A stretch of DNA of 9,587 bases from Pseudomonadota bacterium. GTDB lineage: Bacteria > Pseudomonadota > Alphaproteobacteria > Rhizobiales > Xanthobacteraceae. Position numbers and translations under genes: made by a program. Positions 1 through 6,068 of this stretch are shown here, one piece after another. Within the stretch, counting starts at the first letter, position 1; each line of letters opens with the position of its first letter. The stretch spans positions 1 through 9,587 of the forward strand of contig JAEYVN010000317.1 in the NCBI GenBank assembly GCA_023431725.1. Reading direction: 5' to 3'. The notes under the pieces were generated by a model that had not been told where the DNA came from, searched no databases, and saw only the letters and a program-made list of their open reading frames with translations.

Positions 1-790
1 ATATATCTTCCGGATAGGGCTGCTCCTTGACCCCGAAAGCCCCTCCCACATCGTGCGTGAACACCAGCATGCGTTCGCGTGACACCTTCAGTGTGTGATT
101 GCACAGCACACGAAGCATGTACTGAACGCCTTGACTGGCGCAGATGAGCTGCCATGCATCCGCCGCTTCGTCATAACTTGCGATCGCGGTGCGCGGCTCG
201 ATCGGGTTCGCAATCACGCGGTTGTTGATAATGCGAAGGCGCGTGACGTGCGCCGCACGTGAAAAGGCTTCAGCCGTGGCGTCGGCATCTCCTCCGTGCC
301 ATGTCAGACCGATATTGTTGACAGCCTCGTCCCAGACGAGCGGTGCGCCCGGCTTGACTGCGGCTGCGGTATCGACCGCTGCCGGAAGCGCCTGAATGTC
401 CGCGCGAACAAGTTCGCTTGCGTCTTCCGCTTGCAGGCGTGTTTCAGCGACGACAACAGCAAATGGTTCCCCGACATGCCGGACTTGCCCCCTTGCCAGC
501 GCTGGCCGCGGAGCATCCACCGGCGTCGGCATGGCGAAGCCTGGAATGGGCAGATAGGGAATGTCGCCAATTCCCGCGGCGGTCAGATCCTCCCCGGTGA
601 ATACGCCGAGCACACCCGGCGCTTGCCTTGCTGCTTCCGTTTCAATGCCATGCAGAATTCCACGCGCGACGGATGAACGCACAAACACGGCGTGCGCCTG
701 ATTCGGCAGGCTCAGGTCATCAGCGAAAACGCCGCGCCCCGTCACGAGGCGATAGTCCTCGCGCCGGCGGCTGGGACGGGAGATGCTCAA
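1..790 (-). CDS. Molybdopterin-binding subunit of a CoxL/xanthine dehydrogenase-family Mo hydroxylase (partial)
   Basis: This is the N-terminal 263 codons of a large subunit of the aerobic CO dehydrogenase/xanthine dehydrogenase/aldehyde oxidase family; the gene continues past base 1. The family hydroxylates aldehydes, N-heteroaromatics or CO at a Mo-cytosine-dinucleotide centre, normally with separate FAD and 2Fe-2S subunits, none of which is in view. Seen directly: RRREDYRLVTGRG at residues 8-20, the usual opening of this family; an aldehyde oxidase/xanthine dehydrogenase a/b-hammerhead-type region with VGEPFAVVVAE in its middle; NRVIANPIEPR near residue 195; and DVGGAFGVK at 247-255, matching the molybdopterin-contacting GGxFG motif. 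The frame is open without interruption from 790 to the edge. The start is uncertain: TTG at 788-790 is the best in-frame codon, while the only well-placed Shine-Dalgarno/ATG pair (858) is in another frame. The substrate cannot be read from this part. Confidence 0.85.
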   Translation of the reverse strand, partial: MSISRPSRRREDYRLVTGRGVFADDLSLPNQAHAVFVRSSVARGILHGIETEAARQAPGVLGVFTGEDLTAAGIGDIPYLPIPGFAMPTPVDAPRPALARGQVRHVGEPFAVVVAETRLQAEDASELVRADIQALPAAVDTAAAVKPGAPLVWDEAVNNIGLTWHGGDADATAEAFSRAAHVTRLRIINNRVIANPIEPRTAIASYDEAADAWQLICASQGVQYMLRVLCNHTLKVSRERMLVFTHDVGGAFGVKEQPYPEDI

Positions 791-858
791 AGTGCTGCTC
801 GATGCTGGGCCTCTGGCAAGCGCCAGGTGAATGGCCGCGAGGCAAGACGAAATCGCAT
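787..858 (-). CDS. Possible 23-codon leader ORF, or displaced true start, of the Mo hydroxylase gene
   Basis: An ATG at 856-858 follows a strong GGGAGG (863-868) with a 4-nt gap, but its frame encodes only MRFRLASRP...HRAAL and stops at TGA 787-789. That stop overlaps the in-frame TTG of the hydroxylase frame in a TTGA arrangement. Either this is a short leader whose translation is coupled to the downstream gene, or a 1-base loss has separated the real start codon from its gene. No peptide family is recognised, and the arginine-rich composition gives no function. Confidence 0.35.
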   Translation of the reverse strand: MRFRLASRPFTWRLPEAQHRAAL

Positions 859-896
859 GGAACCTCCCGGGCCCAGCAGCGCAAGTGTGCGGGCCT

Positions 897-918
897 TGAT
901 TAATTGTTTAGTTAATCA
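897..918. promoter_or_regulatory. Palindromic operator in the hydroxylase/tetR intergenic region
   Basis: TGATTAA (897-903) and TTAATCA (912-918) form a perfect 7-bp inverted repeat around an 8-bp spacer. The core TAGTTAAT is shared with the second site at 1762-1779; the two 18-bp stretches agree at 14 positions. The site overlaps the leftward -10 element and lies in the divergent tetR/hydroxylase region, the usual place for an autoregulated TetR operator. Binding by the TetR protein encoded next door is inferred. Confidence 0.6.
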
Positions 919-944
919 TAGCGTTCGGACGTTTCACGGGTCAA
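915..944 (-). promoter_or_regulatory. Sigma-70-like promoter for the Mo hydroxylase gene
   Basis: Read on the minus strand, TTGACC (939-944) and TATGAT (915-920) are separated by 18 nt, close to the bacterial housekeeping consensus. Transcription would start near 905-910, about 50 nt before the Shine-Dalgarno/ATG pair at 858. The -10 overlaps the palindrome at 897-918, so a bound repressor would block it. Confidence 0.6.
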
Positions 945-999
945 GCGCTACAGATGCGATCCTCTTGCGCTTTTCCCGGTCTGCTGGGACAAAGTGGAC

Positions 1000-1737
1000 A
1001 TGAAAAAAATTGCAAGTCGACGTCGTCTGCCAAAAGAACCGATCGAAAGCAAAGCTGGCGCGCACGTCGAAGCGGGCAAATCGCGTATCGGATCGAGTAG
1101 CGACACGCGTCAGCGCATCCTGGCTTCGGCACGTGCGGAGTTTGCTGAAAAAGGTTTTGCAGGGGCAAGAACCGAGAAAATCGTTCGCGCAGCCGGCGTC
1201 AATCCAAATCTGCTCTACCACTACTTCGGATCGAAGGAGCAACTGTTCGTCGCGGTGATGGAGAATGTCTATAGCGACGTCAGGTCGCATCACGGCGATC
1301 TTGAGTTGGAGAGTCTCGGGCCCGAAGAGGCAATACGCCGCTTTACGGAGGCGACATTTGATCTTTTTGTTTCTTCAGACGATGTGATAAGGCTTTTTTC
1401 AACCGAAAATATTCATCATGCCGAACACATCAAAGGGTCCGAGCGCATCGCGCATTTTTACGATCCATTGCTGTCGCTGCTCGACCGGCACCTCAAGAAT
1501 GGACAGAAGCTCGGCGTATTTCGCGCTGCGGTAGACGCGGAAGAGCTGTTCATCACCATCACGAGCCTGTCGTATTTCTACCTGTCGAATCGCCATACCC
1601 TGAGCGTCATTCTTCGCTCTGATCTCAATGCTCGGGCGCGAAGAGAGCGACGAAGACGGCATATCGTCGATGTCGTTCTGACCTATCTTCGCGCTGGCGA
1701 TGATGGTGCGCTGCGTTTAACGAAAAGACCGTCTTGA
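1000..1737 (+). CDS. TetR/AcrR-family transcriptional regulator
   Basis: This 245-residue protein is a one-component regulator of the TetR family, which usually represses divergent or adjacent genes until a small ligand binds. The N-terminal DNA-binding domain runs from about residue 35 to 85: TRQRILASARAEFAEKGFAG, then the helix-turn-helix TEKIVRAAGVNPNLLYHYFG, a near-canonical TetR signature. The rest is a helical ligand/dimer domain; the end, with SNRHTLSVI and RRRHIVDVVLTYLRAG, resembles the RutR/YcdC-type C-terminus, so an aromatic or pyrimidine-like ligand is possible but unproven. ATG at 1000 is preferred; an in-frame GTG at 994 would add two residues, and neither has a strong ribosome site. 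An unusual basic 30-residue N-terminal extension precedes the domain. The TGA stop lies inside the -35 hexamer of the downstream operon promoter. Related palindromes flank the gene, so it probably controls itself and both neighbours. Confidence 0.9.
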   Translation: MKKIASRRRLPKEPIESKAGAHVEAGKSRIGSSSDTRQRILASARAEFAEKGFAGARTEKIVRAAGVNPNLLYHYFGSKEQLFVAVMENVYSDVRSHHGDLELESLGPEEAIRRFTEATFDLFVSSDDVIRLFSTENIHHAEHIKGSERIAHFYDPLLSLLDRHLKNGQKLGVFRAAVDAEELFITITSLSYFYLSNRHTLSVILRSDLNARARRERRRRHIVDVVLTYLRAGDDGALRLTKRPS

Positions 1738-1763
1738 CCTTTGTATTCGGAACAGCCTACGTT
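1734..1763 (+). promoter_or_regulatory. Promoter of the ABC importer operon
   Basis: TTGACC (1734-1739) and TACGTT (1758-1763) are separated by 18 nt, the same -35 and spacing as the leftward promoter at 915-944. The -10 is a weaker match. The operator at 1762-1779 begins at the -10 and covers the likely start site. Confidence 0.5.
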
Positions 1764-1779
1764 AATTAACTAGTTAATA
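1762..1779. promoter_or_regulatory. Second palindromic operator, upstream of the ABC importer
   Basis: ATTAACTAGTTAAT at 1765-1778 is a perfect 14-bp palindrome in a more GC-rich surrounding. It is the more symmetric relative of the site at 897-918 (11 of these 14 positions agree). Its place just after the -10 is typical of repressor sites. Two small hairpins follow in the leader (GGACC/GGTCC at 1781-1794, GACGG/CCGTC at 1804-1819), with no clear riboswitch or terminator. Confidence 0.6.
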
Positions 1780-1834
1780 GGGACCGGAGGGTCCGAACCA
1801 GAAGACGGCGAAGACCGTCCAGGGAGGAGACATT

Positions 1835-2836
1835 ATGGGAAGATGGTTGGCGACGGCTTTGGCCGTGGTTGGTCTGCATTTTGCAGCGGCTGCTGAGGCG
1901 CAGGAACGGGTCACGCTTGTTCTGAACTGGGTTCCATCAGGCGATCACGCGCCGCTTTATTACGCCATTCAGCAGGGCTGGTACCGCGAAGCTGGCGTCG
2001 ATCTCAAGCTCGAAATTGCTCGCGGATCCGGTGCATCCGCCGCTCGTGTCGGCTCCGGAGCGGAGATGGGCATTTCTGATCTGGGTTCGGTCATGGTTGC
2101 GCGCGGGGCGGGCGCCGACCTTGTCGCGGTGATGAATATCTTCGCGAATTCGCCGCAAGGATTCTACTGGCTGAAGTCGTCCGGGATCACGTCTGTCAAA
2201 GATTTTGCCGGACGCAAACTCGGCAATCCGCCCGGCGACGCCGCGCGCGTTATGTGGCCAGCGATTGCAAAGCGTGCGGGCGTCGACGCCAATGCCGTTA
2301 CCTGGGTCAATATCAATCCGGCGGCAAAGCCTGCTGCCCTGATTTCGAAGCAGGTCGACGGCACCACGTTCTTCTACAATTATCATTACATCATGGAGCG
2401 TGAGATCGGTGCCGATCTCGGTTTCGCCTCCTGGCGCTCGCTCGGGTTGAATCTCTACGGCAACAGCCTGATCGCGAACGGCAAGTTTCTGAAGGAAAAG
2501 AAAGACATTGTCCGTGCTGTCACGCGGGTAAGCCAGCGCGCCTACCTCCATTGCATCGAAAATCCGGCACCATGCATCGCAGCGATGACTGCTGTGGTGT
2601 CCGGCATCAAGGCCGACGAGGAAATGCAGAACTGGAATCTCACCGTTTCGGCACTTTTCGACGACGATGCCTTCCGGAATCAGGCCTTCGGATGGTTCGT
2701 GCCCAAGCGTGTTCAGGATGATCTGGCGGTCGTCCGTGAAACCTTCGAGCTGAAGCAGCCCTTCGAGGCTGATGCTGTGACAACCAACGAATTGCTCGAT
2801 ACCTCGCTCCGTCTTCCTGCCCGTCGTACGAACTAA
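1835..2836 (+). CDS. ABC importer substrate-binding protein, NMT1/THI5-like (SsuA/TauA/ThiY group)
   Basis: The 333-residue periplasmic receptor of the importer binds the ligand and delivers it to the permease. Residues 1-22 are a Sec signal peptide (hydrophobic core LATALAVVGLHFAAAA, cleavage likely after AEA). The mature protein opens with VTLVLNWVPSGDHAPLYYAI (26-45), the classic first strand and loop of this family, followed by QGWYREAGVDLKLE (47-60) and the domain-crossing segment around KDFAGRKLGNPPGD (122-135). Family members bind sulfonates, taurine, pyrimidine precursors, nitriles or aromatic acids; no residue here decides which, and the CCCFC motif of THI5 pyrimidine synthases is absent. 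Two cysteines (240 and 247) could form a disulfide. The start is secure: AGGGAGGAG at 1821-1829 lies 5 nt before ATG. It is first in the operon, 9 nt before the permease. Confidence 0.9.
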   Translation: MGRWLATALAVVGLHFAAAAEAQERVTLVLNWVPSGDHAPLYYAIQQGWYREAGVDLKLEIARGSGASAARVGSGAEMGISDLGSVMVARGAGADLVAVMNIFANSPQGFYWLKSSGITSVKDFAGRKLGNPPGDAARVMWPAIAKRAGVDANAVTWVNINPAAKPAALISKQVDGTTFFYNYHYIMEREIGADLGFASWRSLGLNLYGNSLIANGKFLKEKKDIVRAVTRVSQRAYLHCIENPAPCIAAMTAVVSGIKADEEMQNWNLTVSALFDDDAFRNQAFGWFVPKRVQDDLAVVRETFELKQPFEADAVTTNELLDTSLRLPARRTN

Positions 2837-2845
2837 AGTCTTCCG

Positions 2846-3607
2846 GTGAAACGCAAGACCTTACAACTCGCTGGAATTGCGATCCTGGCACATGTGCTGG
2901 CCGTGGTGGCGTGGTATCTTGTCGTCGAACTCGGCAGGATACCCGCCTTCATTCTTCCTTCGCCGATCGCCACGTTCGCAACTCTGGCAAATGATCGCTA
3001 TGACTGGTGGACGAACACGGCTGTTACAGCGACCGAAATATTCGGCGGTTTCTTTCTGGCTACGCTGCTGGGCGTTTTCTTTGCCCTGATCTTCACGTGG
3101 AGCCGCACAGGGCTGGCTCTGTTGATGCCGTTGCTTGTGACGTTCAACATGATCCCCAAGGTTGCACTGGGGCCGCTGGTGATCGTCTGGATGAGCTATG
3201 GCGTGGTGACGAATATCGTGATCGCATTCACGATCGCATTCTTTCCCATCCTGCTGACGACACTTCGCGGTTTGCGCGAAACCGAGCCCGAGCTTCTTGA
3301 GCTTGTGAATGCTCTTCGCGCGACCCGATGGCAGATATTTACGCGGATCCAGTTGCCGGGGTCTCTTCCGTATCTTTTTTCCGGCATGAAGGTCGCAGCG
3401 GTTCTGGCTGTTGCTGGCGCCATTGTCGGTGAATTCATCGGATCGGAGGCCGGTCTTGGCTATCTGATGCTGCAGGTGCAGGTGCGGCTCGATACCGCCG
3501 CCATGATGATGGCAGTATTGCTGATCAGTGCGATCGGCATCGTTCTCTATGCTCTCGTTTCAGCGTTGGAGTCGCTGGTGGTGGTGCGTGATGCCCGTAT
3601 TGACTGA
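2846..3607 (+). CDS. ABC importer permease, BPD_transp_1 family (SsuC/TauC-like)
   Basis: The 253-residue inner-membrane subunit probably forms a homodimeric channel. About six hydrophobic segments are visible, near residues 9-28, 65-85, 92-117, 119-140, 180-199 and 218-245. The cytoplasmic EAA loop, which docks on the ATPase, lies at about 150-178 and reads ELVNALRATRWQIFTRIQLP followed by GSLPYLFSGMK. Before it, PKVALGPLVIVWMSYG (104-119) is typical of nitrate/sulfonate/taurine-type permeases. The start is GTG at 2846; no ATG gives a complete first helix. The ribosome site is weak, so translation may be coupled to the binding-protein gene 9 nt upstream. Its 3' end overlaps the ATPase gene by 17 nt. 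Confidence 0.9.
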   Translation: MKRKTLQLAGIAILAHVLAVVAWYLVVELGRIPAFILPSPIATFATLANDRYDWWTNTAVTATEIFGGFFLATLLGVFFALIFTWSRTGLALLMPLLVTFNMIPKVALGPLVIVWMSYGVVTNIVIAFTIAFFPILLTTLRGLRETEPELLELVNALRATRWQIFTRIQLPGSLPYLFSGMKVAAVLAVAGAIVGEFIGSEAGLGYLMLQVQVRLDTAAMMMAVLLISAIGIVLYALVSALESLVVVRDARID

Positions 3608-4394
3608 GCAACAGGGTCTTCACGCGTCGAACGACGTGCCTTTCATCCGACTGCGCAATGTCGCCAAGACATTCACGCGCGACGGAACAGAGTTCAAGGC
3701 TCTGACGGACGCGAGCTTCGATGTGCACAAGGGCGAGCTGGTCTGTCTGGTTGGCCCGTCCGGTTGCGGCAAGAGTACGTTGCTCAGAATTCTCGCCGGA
3801 CTGATTTCAGCTGACCAGGGTTCGACCATCGACGTGGGCGGCGGCACTCCCTTTGAGCCGGGGCGGGATGTCGGAATTGCCTTTCAGCAACCGCTCTTGC
3901 TGAAGTGGCGACGCGTTCTCGAAAATGTCCTGCTGCCGGCCGACATCCTGGGGCTGCCGCGCAAGGAAAGTCGGGAGCGGGCGCGTGATCTTCTCAATCT
4001 TGTAGGGCTTGCGGAGGCAGAACGAAAATATCCTTATGAATTATCGGGCGGCATGCAGCAGCGCGTCGCGATTGCCCGCTCGCTTGTGCATGATCCGAAG
4101 CTGGTGCTGATGGATGAGCCTTTTGGCGCGCTCGATGCATTGACGCGCGAACGAATGAACGTCGAACTGCTGCGCATCTGGAAGACAAGCGGGAAGACGA
4201 TTATTCTTGTCACACATGGCATCGGTGAAGCCGTGTTCCTTGGTCAGCGCGTCGTTGTTCTAACGGCAGGTCCTGCTCGAATGGCCGCCGACATCAAGAT
4301 CGATTTGCCCGCGGAGCGCACCCTCGAACTGAAGACAACGGAAGAATTTGGCTCCTATTCTAGGAAGATTTATGAGCTCTTGGGCATGAGCTAA
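3591..4394 (+). CDS. ABC importer ATP-binding protein (SsuB/TauB-like)
   Basis: This 267-residue ATPase powers the importer at the cytoplasmic face. All nucleotide-binding motifs are intact: Walker A GPSGCGKST (55-63), Q-loop AFQQP (97-101), ABC signature LSGGMQQR (151-158), Walker B LVLMDEP (171-177), D-loop GALD (179-182) and switch histidine in THG (His209). The QQPLLLKW wording and the length fit the nitrate/sulfonate/taurine ATPase group. The start is ATG 3591, overlapping the permease end by 17 nt; extending the frame upstream to 3528 would lie wholly inside the permease gene and adds non-family sequence. It is the last gene of the operon. No clear terminator follows; the next structured sequence is the repeat at 4552. 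Confidence 0.92.
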   Translation: MPVLTEQQGLHASNDVPFIRLRNVAKTFTRDGTEFKALTDASFDVHKGELVCLVGPSGCGKSTLLRILAGLISADQGSTIDVGGGTPFEPGRDVGIAFQQPLLLKWRRVLENVLLPADILGLPRKESRERARDLLNLVGLAEAERKYPYELSGGMQQRVAIARSLVHDPKLVLMDEPFGALDALTRERMNVELLRIWKTSGKTIILVTHGIGEAVFLGQRVVVLTAGPARMAADIKIDLPAERTLELKTTEEFGSYSRKIYELLGMS

Positions 4395-4551
4395 ATTGTC
4401 CAGTGTTGGAATGATCCATTTACGCGAGTTCCCGTGTCGTAGCTGGGCATGCGATCCCAAGGAGATGTCTGTTCTCGGCACAAAGCGGACCCAGCTCGTT
4501 TACGGCTACTGAACTCATCGGCACCATCACTCATAGTGGTCTATGATCTCG
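4395..4551. other. Intergenic spacer after the ABC operon
   Basis: About 157 bp without a gene. Short frames here have no ribosome site or recognisable product. I see no strong hairpin with a T-tract, so the end of the ABC transcript is not located. Confidence 0.5.
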
Positions 4552-4776
4552 ACGCAGCGCCAACCACCAAATTGCCTCGGGGAGACTTTTGCGGAAGTTT
4601 CGGCCTAAGTGCGACACGCCGCGTCTCTCGGCATTTGATGCCGAACAAACCTTAAAGAAAGGCCCCGAAATTGCGGGCTTTCAACGACCTGCGTGTAGGG
4701 ACTCCCAACCAGCGGAAAACCGCAAGGTGACTGGCTGGGCAGACAGTATTCGAACCAATGAATGGCGACGTCAACT
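4552..4776 (-). repeat. Dispersed repeat, copy 1: tRNA-Gln 3' half, hairpin and conserved tail
   Basis: About 225 bp match, almost without gaps, a second copy exactly 3450 bp further right (8002-8226). The best blocks are CAACCACC followed 12 bases later by GGAGACTTTTGCGGAA (4561-4596; 35 of 40 positions agree over 4561-4600), CCCGAAATTGCGGG (4664-4677) and CTGGCTGGGC to GGCGACGTCAAC (4731-4775; 33 of 45 agree). On the minus strand the order is degenerate tRNA-Gln 3' half, a CCCG/CGGG hairpin followed by a T-rich run (terminator-like), then about 90 bp of conserved tail. It sits between the importer operon and the AraC gene. Confidence 0.75.
4732..4775 (-). pseudogene. Decayed tRNA-Gln 3' half in repeat copy 1
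   Basis: Read on the minus strand this runs from GTTGA (anticodon TTG) through TCGCCATTC and the T-loop GGTTCGAATA to GCCCAGCCA, closely following the 3' half of alphaproteobacterial tRNA-Gln(UUG). The T-stem no longer pairs and no 5' half is recognisable upstream, so it cannot be a working tRNA. The assignment rests on remembered tRNA-Gln sequence. Confidence 0.55.
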
Positions 4777-4938
4777 TTGGCTTTGAAATGTCGCGAGAAT
4801 TTCGCGTCAAATGCGCGAATCCAACGCGCAGAGACTAATTCAAGTCGAGGTGCAGACTTTCGCAAAGCACCCGACTCTCGGCCTTGGTCAAAACCGAGGA
4901 AGTTGCGGTCTTGGAACCACGGGTTGGCCACACGATGT

Positions 4939-5898
4939 TCAGATATCGTGGCGATCAATTGCCTCTCGAATTTCGGACGGCGGCGAGCCGTAGAAGCGCT
5001 TAAATGTGCGGTTGAAATAGGACAGGTCACCAAAGCCGGCTTCGAAAGCAATCCAGGCAATATTCTGGTCGGCCCACCGGCGATCGGTCAACATACGATG
5101 CGCGCGTACGAGCCGACGGGCGAGAACGAACTCCGAAAAGGAGGTGTTCTCGCTTTCAAACAGTTTGCGGATATAGCTGTCTGATATCCCTTGGCGCTTT
5201 GCAACCGCAGTGGGGGAAAGATCGGCGTGGCCAAGATGCGTTTCGATGTCGTTCTTTATGGCGCGTAACCGCGCCGCTCGGATGCCGCGACCCTCGGCGA
5301 CGGCGGCGGCATCCCTGGTTGCGCCAACGGCAACCGCGACGAGATCGCAAAGCTGGGTAACCACCAATCGCCGCACGTCCGGTGCGCTAAGCGCCGGATC
5401 ATCGAACAAGGCATCCGCATAAGCTTTCAACAGCTTCAACACGCCTGTGCCGCGCGGAATTGGACACAAAACAACGTCATCGATGTTATGCACAAGCGGG
5501 CGCAGGGATGCACGTGGCAGCCGGATGACGCGATGGTCGACAAGCGCTGGCCGGTTGATCGTCCGGCCGGCCGAATAGCTCAGCAGCATGGCGTCGCCAT
5601 CTCGCAGGGTCGTCTCCCCACGACGGCTCGCCACGGTACTGAGCCCCGTTAAGTTTAGATGAAAGCTGAAATCGTCGTTGCCATCTCCGCTATCACGATG
5701 CGCGTGCACATGTCGCACACCCCGCACTGTTCCGGATAGCAGGCCAAGCTCGGGCAGTTTTCGAACGCCGAAGTCGATAGCGCAGACAACCTCCGGAATT
5801 GGATCGAAAGTTACCCAGGTCAAGCCTTCCTCGTGGAGGGTTCGCACGGCATCGCCGTGTGCTTTTATATGCAAGGCATTTACGGCAGGGTTTGCCAT
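4939..5898 (-). CDS. AraC/XylS-family transcriptional regulator
   Basis: This 319-residue protein joins a variable N-terminal sensor region to a C-terminal AraC DNA-binding domain. The N-terminus (about 30-140) looks like the cupin-type AraC-binding domain of the FeaR/XylS kind: FHLNLTGLSTVASRRGETTL, then RDGDAMLLS and RVIRLPRASL. The C-terminal domain (about 212-312) has both helix-turn-helix units: LSPTAVAKRQGISDSYIRKL (227-246) and IAWIAFEAGFGDLSYFNRTF (280-299), followed by KRFYGSPPSEIR, the canonical AraC ending. The start at 5898 is supported by GAGG 8 nt upstream. It is transcribed away from the ModA-like/TctC pair, with a 170-bp shared upstream region, so local control of that pair is likely. 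The ligand is unknown; AraC proteins of this type are usually activators. Confidence 0.9.
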   Translation of the reverse strand: MANPAVNALHIKAHGDAVRTLHEEGLTWVTFDPIPEVVCAIDFGVRKLPELGLLSGTVRGVRHVHAHRDSGDGNDDFSFHLNLTGLSTVASRRGETTLRDGDAMLLSYSAGRTINRPALVDHRVIRLPRASLRPLVHNIDDVVLCPIPRGTGVLKLLKAYADALFDDPALSAPDVRRLVVTQLCDLVAVAVGATRDAAAVAEGRGIRAARLRAIKNDIETHLGHADLSPTAVAKRQGISDSYIRKLFESENTSFSEFVLARRLVRAHRMLTDRRWADQNIAWIAFEAGFGDLSYFNRTFKRFYGSPPSEIREAIDRHDI

Positions 5899-6068
5899 TT
5901 GTATTGCCTCGTCTCGCTCTCTCCGCGCCGATCTTCAGCGGAGGCACTTCGCGAAGCGTAACAACCAGAGTGGAGTCCCGTCCAGTCCCAGCGGTGTTCC
6001 CGCCAAGTCCAAGCCAACCAGAAGCAAAAACGTTGTGCTCGCAGACTTGCAAAGAGATGGAGGAGACC
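5899..6068. promoter_or_regulatory. Divergent upstream region between araC-like and ModA-like genes
   Basis: A 170-bp region shared by the two divergent genes. It contains a perfect 10-bp palindrome, CTTCGCGAAG (5947-5956), a possible but weakly supported regulator site. No convincing -35/-10 pair was found on either strand. Confidence 0.35.

Noticed and set aside
189..903. Several plus-strand frames of 60-126 codons
   Set aside because: They lie opposite the continuous minus-strand Mo hydroxylase frame, which shows clear family motifs; the plus-strand frames are antisense shadows.
3528..3590. Upstream extension of the ABC ATPase
   Set aside because: It lies inside the permease gene and adds a tryptophan-rich non-family stretch; ATG 3591 gives the usual length.
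4882..4899. CCTTGG/CCGAGG hairpin downstream of the AraC gene as a terminator
   Set aside because: In the minus-strand RNA it has a mismatch and no following T-tract.
4605..5060. 151-codon minus-strand frame
   Set aside because: It runs through the tRNA-derived repeat and into the AraC 3' end in a different frame; no ribosome site or family match, so it is an artefact of the repeat.
5799..6056. Upstream extension of the ModA-like frame to 5799
   Set aside because: This part overlaps the AraC gene on the other strand and precedes the Tat signal; the Shine-Dalgarno at 6059-6065 supports GTG 6069.
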